From the NCBI RefSeq assembly GCF_017498065.1, contig NZ_JAGDFX010000001.1, positions 62,001 through 126,000 of the forward strand: a stretch of 64,000 nt of DNA, in the 5' to 3' direction. The notes beneath the pieces were generated by a model. That model was not told where the DNA came from. It saw nothing but the letters and a program-made list of their open reading frames with translations, and did no database searches. Made by a program: the position numbers and the translations under genes. Positions 8,846 to 16,187 of the stretch are shown here, one piece after another. Numbering within the stretch: position 1 is the stretch's first letter; each line of letters starts with the position of its first letter. This stretch comes from Oceanisphaera pacifica (GTDB taxonomy: Bacteria; Pseudomonadota; Gammaproteobacteria; Enterobacterales; Aeromonadaceae).

Positions 8846-8879
8846 AAAAAATGGGGTGATAGTGAAACCATCACCCCAT
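8846..8879 (-). terminator. Terminator of the minus-strand defence operon region
   Basis: Perfect 10-bp stem ATGGGGTGAT (8851-8860) / ATCACCCCAT (8870-8879). On the minus strand it is followed by TTTTTTATTC. It lies between convergent genes and may work in both directions. Confidence 0.8.
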
Positions 8880-8892
8880 ATAAAACGAGAAA

Positions 8893-9816
8893 TTAAAATG
8901 ATTCAATCATAAGCTTATTATCCGGTAGCACCTTTAATTTTTTTACAATTTCTTTTTCTAGCTTCTCATTAAAGATAAGCTCATCCTTCAAAATAATTAA
9001 TGCATCATGCACCCCATTAGATATTTCTACCTCAGCTTCTCTATCAAATGCTTTCTTTACATTGCTCACAGAAAAAAGGCCACCAGATGATTGTTTGGAT
9101 TGAGTGCTAGTACTCTGGATAAGCCTACGCCTTGCATCTAAGATCATACCGCAAGGGTAATAACCTATATTCACATTACTTACACCTTCAACACCAACAG
9201 TCTCACTCATTTCAGCAAGAAGCTCGTCTTCATTAAAATCAGGAACGTAGCCATCTCTGCATACAGAAGCATAGAAAACATTCAACTCACTGATTGTACT
9301 TGATAAACTTTGAAGCTGATGAAGAAGATAACCAGGAAAACGAATGTCACTTCGCTTTTCCAGATACTTGCTAACTGCGATAACATCATATTGTAGAGCA
9401 TGAGATATATTTCTATCTATACCTACTCTAAATTTATGACTATCAATAAAGTAATTTATTGAATTAGAAAGAAAAAGTATTTCATTTTGTCCTTTTGTAA
9501 TATCAAAACCATCACTTATTCTTTGCTTTATCGATGTATTCTGATTGTTATCATAGCTGCTTGGCAAACTAAGGCCGCGTTCTAAAATATCTAACTTTTT
9601 AGATAACTTTATACCTTTAACATCTCCAAAAATCTCTTTACCTACGTCTGTAGATAAAAATTCAACAGTAACCTCTGAAGCGTTCTTTATAAAAGGAAGT
9701 GATACTTCTATAATCTTCCTTCCCTTTTCTATAACTTTTTTACCAGTATCGGTTTTACCGGCTTCTTCAAGAAGCTGCATTACCGTAGGAAGTAATTGTG
9801 CCACTGCTGGGTTCAT
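8893..9816 (-). CDS. Unknown 307-residue protein downstream of the restriction operon
   Basis: I do not recognise a family. The protein begins with an amphipathic helical N-terminus (about residues 1-60, with no clear signal peptide), continues mixed alpha/beta, and has a Ser/Gln-rich linker near residue 240 (STSTQSKQSSGG). It is clearly more AT-rich than the operon genes upstream. It lies 88 bp after the restriction subunit on the same strand. An AT-rich stretch in that gap (TATATATTATC on the minus strand) could be its own promoter, and GAGAG precedes the ATG. It could be a late-added toxin, immunity or sensor gene of the defence cassette, or unrelated cargo. Confidence 0.6.
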   Translation of the reverse strand: MNPAVAQLLPTVMQLLEEAGKTDTGKKVIEKGRKIIEVSLPFIKNASEVTVEFLSTDVGKEIFGDVKGIKLSKKLDILERGLSLPSSYDNNQNTSIKQRISDGFDITKGQNEILFLSNSINYFIDSHKFRVGIDRNISHALQYDVIAVSKYLEKRSDIRFPGYLLHQLQSLSSTISELNVFYASVCRDGYVPDFNEDELLAEMSETVGVEGVSNVNIGYYPCGMILDARRRLIQSTSTQSKQSSGGLFSVSNVKKAFDREAEVEISNGVHDALIILKDELIFNEKLEKEIVKKLKVLPDNKLMIESF

Positions 9817-9904
9817 ATATTTACTCTCTTATAGATAGAGCTAAGCAAGGTATGAAATCATAAAACCTGGCCTAACATTAATTAGACTGATGAGATAATA
9901 TATA

Positions 9905-12763
9905 TCAGTTTAAAACTTCAAAGTCTTGCTTGAGTCCTTGTACTGAACGGCTCAGCTCTATACGGTCATGCGGGATCAGTACGTAGTGCCAATTCTTACC
10001 ACCGTGCTGCTTGGCGTGCTCATTGGCGTAGTTGCACCAACGCACAGCAGCCCTAGCTTTGGCCTGAACTTCCGGTGAATCCACTTCTGTCGCCTTCTTA
10101 GGTTCCATCAGCAGATACTCGGTTTCCGTTTCCACCACAAAATCCGGCTCGTAATTCTGGCCGTTGGCATATTCGATTTTGAACTGGCCGGGGGCTGGCT
10201 TCATCCACTTGAGTACCGAAGGCTCGTTTTCCAGAATTTGCGCCAGACGCCACTCCCCGTCTACGGAGTCGAATTTCTGGTAGGGGTAGCAGCACTTGGT
10301 AAAACCGGTAAACAGCATCTGCCGTATTTTGCTTTTCTCACCCGGTTGAATGGGTGAACGAAAATCCCGAGGCTGCTCGTCTCTGGCGTAGTTAAAGGTT
10401 GCGGGCCGTAGAATATCGAATCCCTGAGTGATTCTGCCTACGTAGTCAGTCGGCGTCGTCCACATATTCGCTCGCAACTGTGCCCAGATAAAGTCAGCCA
10501 ACTGCTGACCTTGAGTCTTCAACAGGCTCTCTGCGTCTTCTTCACTCAAGTAGCTACGCAAATGTGTCACCATTTGCCCGGCCAGTTTATACAAGGCTGC
10601 CGCATGTTGGTCATAATCGATTTCATCGTGATCGATCAATGAACGTACCAGGTAATCTTCTGGTCGAGCTTCTGTATCTCCACCTTCTTCCCAGCTGATA
10701 CTACTGATGCGGTTGTCTTCCAGGTGCTGTAACAGCATCTCTTTGCTGCCAGGTTTCAAGGCAATACGCTCAAGCCCTGACAACTCAAAATCCGCAAAGC
10801 CATAGTTCACTTCTCGGGTTGGCAGGATCACAATCTGGGGAATATCGATGGTGTGCTCTATCAATTTCTCGGTAATGGCTACCACCAAATCATTAATGGC
10901 GCTATCGTCCATCCGAGGTAAAGGTAACGGCTCAGCAGCGGCCTCTTCCTCTGCATTCTCATTTTTTTGTATCTGTGGAGATACCGGCGGAAACCATTCG
11001 CGCATGGCTTGCTGTACGCGCTTGGTTACTGTTTCTTTCATTTCATCACTGTTCAGCTCTTTACTACTGGTCAGCCGCTTCGCCTCTTCACTAACAACCT
11101 TGAACGTCAGCTCCGCCACCTTGCGATCGGATTCCGTATTAAGCAGCGAAGGCAGCGCCGGTTTTTCAGCCGATATACCCATGCCATACCCTGAGGGCGC
11201 TTGTTCGTGGATCTCTCTACCATCCAGTTCAGTCGGGCGGCGGCCCAGCAGCACTTCTGCCATGGAGGGCACAACCATAGTCTGCGGCTTTTTCTCAGGA
11301 ATACCGTTTTCGTCATCTTCGGCGCCGATATAGAGCGTCTTTCTGATAACAGACTCTTTATCATTAGCTTGATCGATAATCTCCTGAAAACGGTCATGGG
11401 CAATAATAGTCAGCCGATCGACCGCCTCAACACCGGTGCGCTTATCATAAGGCAAGCGAAGACCACGGCCTATGGTCTGCTCGGTCAGAATCTCCGAGGC
11501 AGAAGCCCGCAGAGGCACTATGGTGTACAGATTGGTCACGTCCCAGCCTTCTTTCAGCTTGTTGACGTGAATAACAATCTCGGTGTCTTTGTCGTGCTCT
11601 ACCGCCAGCAAGCGCTGTGTGGTTTCCTCTGACTCTTCCGCTCCCTGATTGGAATGAACGGTGATCACCTTGCCTTTGTAAGCCCCCTCGAAGAAGCTGT
11701 CACTTTCGATGCGGGCCTTAAGGTCATCGGCATGCAGTGTGTCTTGAGCAACCACCAGCATGAAGGGCTTAACCAAGGGCCTACCGGTGTTATTGGCATA
11801 GCTGACCAACTCAGTCTTAACGTATTCATGATGATGAATACCATCTTCCAACTTGAGGACTTCCAGTTTATCTCTGCTGTAGTCTGCCACTCGAAAATCT
11901 TTTCGCGTCGCTACCGCTGGTATCTTCACATAACCATCATTCAAGGCACTAGCAAGCGGGTAGTGATAGATGATGTTTTTGAAGTCTCTAGGCTTGGCAC
12001 CCACCGTCTTGGGCGTCGCTGTCAGCTCTATGCCCAATACCGGCTTGAGATCGTTCAGCGCCTTGGCTCCCGCGCTGGCATAGTAACGGTGGGCTTCGTC
12101 CATCAACACCACCAAATCGGGCAATTCGGCCAGATAGTTAAAATAAGAATCGCCAATATATTCCTGAATACGGCGCATCTTAGAAGTCTTAGATTTAGCC
12201 GCCCCTTTTTTGTTATCCAGAGCATTGATCTTGGACACGTTAAAAATGTTGATATGGGGGGCCGTTTCGGTGGCGAACAAATCACCGGTCATTCGTTCGG
12301 TTACCGCATAGTCCAGGCGCACGCCGCGCCCTTCCTGGTAGTCATCACCTGTTACCAATACAGGCGGCGTCTGGGACAGCTCGGGGATGCCTTGAAAAAC
12401 ATACTTGGGCGAACCCGGCAGAAAATCCTGCTTAAGTTTTTCATAGATGGTAAGGTTCGGCGCCAGCACAAAGAAATGACGGCTGCGCCCAGTTAGGTAC
12501 AACCAGGCGATCATGGCTCCCATCAACCGGGTTTTACCTACACCGGTCGCCAGAGCAAAACACAGGGATGGAAAGCTGCGCTCAAAGCCTTTAACCGTAG
12601 GCTGTTCTTCCCTAATGACCTTCAGCCAGTGATTCAAATCAGGATCTTTGTCGAGCTTGAGCTGTTCCAGTATCCGACAGAGGATCTGCAAAGACTTATC
12701 CTGAGGCTGACGCAACGACAGCCTAGCGCTAATCTGGTTAGCCGTTTTTCTATCCGTGCTCAT
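9905..12763 (-). CDS. Type III-like restriction enzyme, helicase-nuclease (Res) subunit
   Basis: 952 residues. Superfamily 2 helicase motifs: Walker A ATGVGKT (about 72-78), DEAH box MDEAHRYY (222-225), ELTATPK (motif III) and a motif VI-like TIGRGLRLPYD. Near the C-terminus a PD-(D/E)xK nuclease site is visible as EPDF with the following EYLLMEPK (Asp874, Glu887, Lys889). This is the layout of type III Res proteins: ATP-driven translocation followed by cutting. The preceding gene is a DNA methyltransferase 12 bp upstream, completing the pair. AAGGAT precedes the ATG. The operon also holds an SNF2 helicase and an AAA/TOPRIM pair, not found in classical type III systems. Confidence 0.88.
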   Translation of the reverse strand: MSTDRKTANQISARLSLRQPQDKSLQILCRILEQLKLDKDPDLNHWLKVIREEQPTVKGFERSFPSLCFALATGVGKTRLMGAMIAWLYLTGRSRHFFVLAPNLTIYEKLKQDFLPGSPKYVFQGIPELSQTPPVLVTGDDYQEGRGVRLDYAVTERMTGDLFATETAPHINIFNVSKINALDNKKGAAKSKTSKMRRIQEYIGDSYFNYLAELPDLVVLMDEAHRYYASAGAKALNDLKPVLGIELTATPKTVGAKPRDFKNIIYHYPLASALNDGYVKIPAVATRKDFRVADYSRDKLEVLKLEDGIHHHEYVKTELVSYANNTGRPLVKPFMLVVAQDTLHADDLKARIESDSFFEGAYKGKVITVHSNQGAEESEETTQRLLAVEHDKDTEIVIHVNKLKEGWDVTNLYTIVPLRASASEILTEQTIGRGLRLPYDKRTGVEAVDRLTIIAHDRFQEIIDQANDKESVIRKTLYIGAEDDENGIPEKKPQTMVVPSMAEVLLGRRPTELDGREIHEQAPSGYGMGISAEKPALPSLLNTESDRKVAELTFKVVSEEAKRLTSSKELNSDEMKETVTKRVQQAMREWFPPVSPQIQKNENAEEEAAAEPLPLPRMDDSAINDLVVAITEKLIEHTIDIPQIVILPTREVNYGFADFELSGLERIALKPGSKEMLLQHLEDNRISSISWEEGGDTEARPEDYLVRSLIDHDEIDYDQHAAALYKLAGQMVTHLRSYLSEEDAESLLKTQGQQLADFIWAQLRANMWTTPTDYVGRITQGFDILRPATFNYARDEQPRDFRSPIQPGEKSKIRQMLFTGFTKCCYPYQKFDSVDGEWRLAQILENEPSVLKWMKPAPGQFKIEYANGQNYEPDFVVETETEYLLMEPKKATEVDSPEVQAKARAAVRWCNYANEHAKQHGGKNWHYVLIPHDRIELSRSVQGLKQDFEVLN

Positions 12764-12775
12764 GAATTATCCTTA

Positions 12776-14437
12776 TTATTCTTCTTCAGTGCTTGTAGTT
12801 GCTTGTTCCGCTAGCTCTTCCGGCAGCACGTTAAGGGTAAAGCTGTAATCGTCGTGATCCCACTCGCACTTGTTGAGGATGGCACGGGGGATTTTCTTCA
12901 GGGTTAGATTGGCAAATTCGGCGCCATCGGTCATAAAGGCTTTGCAACAGATAAGCAAGGTACGCTCAGGGCCTACCTCTTCGCTGATACGCTTGAGCTG
13001 ACCATAAGCGAGAGAGCCGGTAGTGACATAGATATAGTCGGTCTCGGTGCTGTAGCCATGGTTCCAGAACTGGGTTTGGCTAGGTGCATAGGTAAAGCCC
13101 ATGTGCTTACACATGGCCTCAGCCAACATCTCGCCATTATATTCCTTATTAATAATCCAGTTACCCCAACTGTCTTTCTTCAGTAGAGATGGAGCTAGAT
13201 TCAAGTAACGGAAACCACCGCCGCCCTGCCAGTTAACTGCCTTGGAGACGCCCCCCTGGTCTTCACCATCAACCACCTTTTTCAGACGTGGAACAATATA
13301 ATATTCTGACTGCTCTCCGAGCTCCACCATAATCCAACGGCGTCCCATTTTGTGAGCAACAGCACCAGTTGTTCCAGAACCAGCAAAGGAATCCAGAACC
13401 AGTTCTCCTGGATTAGTTGCAATATGAATAATCCTTTCAAGCAACTGCTCTGGTTTTGGAGTAGAAAAGGGTTCAATGTCAGGAAGTAACTTTCTTAAAT
13501 GATCACGTCTTGCTGATTGATTTGAGCCTGTTTCAGAGGAAGGCCACCATGTTTTAGGCACCATCCCCCCCTGCACTTCAGAAATATATTTTTTTATTAC
13601 GGGCAGACCGTCCCCTTTTTTACCGAAGTAAACACGATTTTCCTGAAGAGCCTGCTCAAACGTCGACTTACTAAAACGCCAAAAGTTACCACTTGGTGGC
13701 GTTACTACTCGCCCTGATGGGAGAGTAATTTCATAGCGTAATGAATCATTTCCGCTCTTTGCGGTACCATCAGCACCTTGGCGCCAAGGTCCTCGAGGAT
13801 CATCATCTGGATTTTTGTAACGTTTTAATTGCTCCTCTCCATGAGGGAGTAAGTTTCTAACTTTTTTCCACCCTGCAGAAGCTTTAGCATAGAGAAAAAT
13901 ATAATCATGAGATGTGGAAATAGTTGTATCATTTTTTCGACCAGCATCTTTTTCCCAAATAATGGTCGATATAAAATTTGATCTACCAAAAATCTCGTCA
14001 CAGAGCACTTTCAAATAATGAGCTTCGTTATCATCAATCGTTATCCATATTGAGCCATCATCGCTCATCAAGGTTCGGAGCAACTCTAAACGAACACGCA
14101 TCATGGAAAGCCACATGGAATGTTCTAGGCCATCGTCATAGTGCGTAAAGGCGCTGCCTGTGTTGTATGGCGGATCGATGAAGACACATTTTACCTTACC
14201 CGCATATTGCTGCTCTAGCGCTTTCAGCGCCAGCAGGTTATCGCCGTGGATCAACAGGTTGTCATGAGAGACCTTGGGTTGCTGCTCGTCATCAGCGAAG
14301 AGCGCTTCGGCAGCCTGATTCTCTGGTGCCGTTTGGTAGGACAGGCTCTTGTCTTCCAGAAAAATACGGGGCTCCAGACGTGGGCGCTTGTCTTTGCCAA
14401 TCCAGGTCAGTTCCAGTTTTTGTTTTTTAATCGTCAT
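12776..14437 (-). CDS. Type III-like DNA methyltransferase (Mod), beta class
   Basis: 553-residue amino-methyltransferase. The catalytic motif IV DPPYNTG (88-94) comes before the AdoMet-binding motif I DSFAGSGTTG (about 349-358), which is the beta-class order and, with DPPY, indicates adenine-N6 or less likely cytosine-N4 methylation. The central segment between the motifs (about 150-320) is the probable target-recognition part, so recognition specificity cannot be read. A C-terminal 150-residue extension follows the catalytic core. It lies between the DUF4276 gene (17-bp gap) and the Res gene (12-bp gap), so it is probably co-transcribed. It should protect host sites from the Res nuclease. 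Confidence 0.92.
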   Translation of the reverse strand: MTIKKQKLELTWIGKDKRPRLEPRIFLEDKSLSYQTAPENQAAEALFADDEQQPKVSHDNLLIHGDNLLALKALEQQYAGKVKCVFIDPPYNTGSAFTHYDDGLEHSMWLSMMRVRLELLRTLMSDDGSIWITIDDNEAHYLKVLCDEIFGRSNFISTIIWEKDAGRKNDTTISTSHDYIFLYAKASAGWKKVRNLLPHGEEQLKRYKNPDDDPRGPWRQGADGTAKSGNDSLRYEITLPSGRVVTPPSGNFWRFSKSTFEQALQENRVYFGKKGDGLPVIKKYISEVQGGMVPKTWWPSSETGSNQSARRDHLRKLLPDIEPFSTPKPEQLLERIIHIATNPGELVLDSFAGSGTTGAVAHKMGRRWIMVELGEQSEYYIVPRLKKVVDGEDQGGVSKAVNWQGGGGFRYLNLAPSLLKKDSWGNWIINKEYNGEMLAEAMCKHMGFTYAPSQTQFWNHGYSTETDYIYVTTGSLAYGQLKRISEEVGPERTLLICCKAFMTDGAEFANLTLKKIPRAILNKCEWDHDDYSFTLNVLPEELAEQATTSTEEE

Positions 14438-14454
14438 TGTTGTTCCGGTAAGCC

Positions 14455-15099
14455 TTAGTGGGCGAGCGCCTGCAGGCGCTCAATCCAGTTATTAAAATGG
14501 GGGCATTGAGCCCGAATGGTATCCAGGCCGATATCTTCGGCAATCAGCGGCCCGTGCAGGGTCTTGCGGTACTCGGGCACCAGCGCCAGAATCCGTTTCG
14601 ACGGCGCCGTTTGTGGACTGTTGTTGATCTGCTCCGGGCTGTCGAAGCTGGCCTTGATCGCTTCCAGCTTGGCCACCGGGGCTTTATCATCCAGCCAGGT
14701 GGCAAATTTTTTCGGCTCGCAAAACAGCAAGGCCTCGAACTCATGCAACAGCAAATTCGGGACAAAGTTGGACTCGTTGATATCCGCCGCAAAGGCATCT
14801 TCCAGCACCTTCACCTTTTGCTCTGCGTCATCCTCCGGGCTGTCTAGTCCAGGAAAGTCAGTCGGCAAACCATAGTAGTCGATCAGGGTGGTAACAAAGG
14901 CCTTTTTATCCTGCCGACACAACCGGGTGACCTGATGTTTGACCTTGCCATAGCTGACGATTCCGCCTTTATGACCGGCGCTGGTTTGCGCCAATATGGC
15001 CGTCAGATAGATGCCCTGGTTAGCAAAATAGGGCATCAAGAGGTCACGGACAAAGGTTTCTTCCGTTTGACCTTCCACGAATACATTCACCCGGATCAT
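14455..15099 (-). CDS. DUF4276 TOPRIM-like protein paired with an AAA ATPase
   Basis: 214 residues from the ATG at 15099, which overlaps the upstream stop as ATGA; the longer frame lies inside the ATPase gene. The start VFVEGQTEE supplies the first acidic residue of a TOPRIM-like fold; LIDYYGLP and LLHEFEALLF carry further conserved acidic residues. DUF4276 proteins typically sit beside AAA_21 ATPases, together resembling a split OLD nuclease or the ATPase/TOPRIM pair of PARIS. A nuclease role is inferred from fold and context, not shown. Coupling to the ATPase suggests a fixed-ratio complex. Confidence 0.8.
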   Translation of the reverse strand: MIRVNVFVEGQTEETFVRDLLMPYFANQGIYLTAILAQTSAGHKGGIVSYGKVKHQVTRLCRQDKKAFVTTLIDYYGLPTDFPGLDSPEDDAEQKVKVLEDAFAADINESNFVPNLLLHEFEALLFCEPKKFATWLDDKAPVAKLEAIKASFDSPEQINNSPQTAPSKRILALVPEYRKTLHGPLIAEDIGLDTIRAQCPHFNNWIERLQALAH

Positions 15100-16187
15100 C
15101 GTTGTGGTCTCCCGCCCAGCAGGTTTTTCTTCCACAACTCGCCCAGGCTGTAGTCTTGCAGCCATTCATTGAAGTTGTCTGTCTCTAGTCGCTTGAAGGT
15201 GGAAGTACCCTGCTGCTTGTCAACCACGATTAAGTCTTCGGCATCAAACTGGTTGACCAGCTCTACCGACTGGGTAGAGATAATCAGCTGATGCACACTG
15301 CTGGCGCTCTTGATCAACTCCGCCAGTACGTTAATGGCGTAAGGGTGCAGGCCAAGCTCGGGCTCGTCGACGATGATAGAGCTGGGCATAAACTCTTCCG
15401 GCTGCAGCAATACCGTTGCCAGCAGAATAAAGCGCAGGGTGCCATCAGAAAGCTCACTGGCCTTGAAGGGGATATCCTGCTCTTTTTCTGTCCACTCCAG
15501 TTGAATGCTGTCCGGGTTATCCGGTGTCGGGCGCAGATAGAAGCCACCGAAGAAAGGCGCTACCATCTGAATGGTTCTGACGATGCGCTTGTAGTGGCCA
15601 GGGTGATGCTTTTGCAACCGAAACAGGAAGGCAGCCAAGTTGGCACCATCTTCTCGCAGGTAGTCATTATCGTTAATACGGTGGATCTGCTTAACCCTGG
15701 CGCTGTCACTGGTGTCATGGAAGTGATAGACGCGCCAGCGACGCATGTAGGGCAGCGTATACTGCTTTATTTGTGAGGAATGGCTATCTGCCACGGATTC
15801 AAAATGGCCAGAGTAGTTACCGAAGTCTCCGCCCATGTTCCAAAACAGGGATTCGTTCTGAAACATCATTCGATTATCATTGGTTGGCTCCAACGCAAAC
15901 TTGTAGCCATTATTACCGAAGAACAGATCGCCCTTTAATGCTTCCGTTTTCTTGCGGCCAAAATGCAGTAAGGCATCCGGCCCCCCAGCTTTGCCAACCT
16001 GTGATTGCAGACGGTGATCGAGTACGGTGGCGATCAGCCGAAAAAAGCTGATGAAGTTTGTTTTACCGGCACCATTGGCACCGATAAGCACATTCAGGCA
16101 CCCCATTTTTAAGTCGCACCTGGCGATAGACTTGTAGCCTTCGATCACGATATGGCTAAGCTGATCGCTGTCTGTGACCTTTTTCAT
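15096..16187 (-). CDS. AAA_21/RecF-like ATPase of the defence operon
   Basis: 363-residue ABC/SMC-type ATPase. Walker A GANGAGKT (36-43), an ABC-signature-like ELSDGTLRF, Walker B IIVDEPELGLHP and the H-loop region IISTQS are all visible. The start is ATG 16187 because it overlaps the helicase stop as ATGA. OLD/RecF-like ATPases of this class act as dimeric sensors that unleash a nuclease partner. Here the next coupled gene encodes a TOPRIM-like DUF4276 protein, the obvious candidate partner. Confidence 0.87.
   Translation of the reverse strand: MKKVTDSDQLSHIVIEGYKSIARCDLKMGCLNVLIGANGAGKTNFISFFRLIATVLDHRLQSQVGKAGGPDALLHFGRKKTEALKGDLFFGNNGYKFALEPTNDNRMMFQNESLFWNMGGDFGNYSGHFESVADSHSSQIKQYTLPYMRRWRVYHFHDTSDSARVKQIHRINDNDYLREDGANLAAFLFRLQKHHPGHYKRIVRTIQMVAPFFGGFYLRPTPDNPDSIQLEWTEKEQDIPFKASELSDGTLRFILLATVLLQPEEFMPSSIIVDEPELGLHPYAINVLAELIKSASSVHQLIISTQSVELVNQFDAEDLIVVDKQQGTSTFKRLETDNFNEWLQDYSLGELWKKNLLGGRPQR

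Noticed and set aside
11654-12496. 280-codon open frame on the plus strand
   Set aside because: Antisense shadow of the Res helicase gene, whose motifs are all intact on the other strand.
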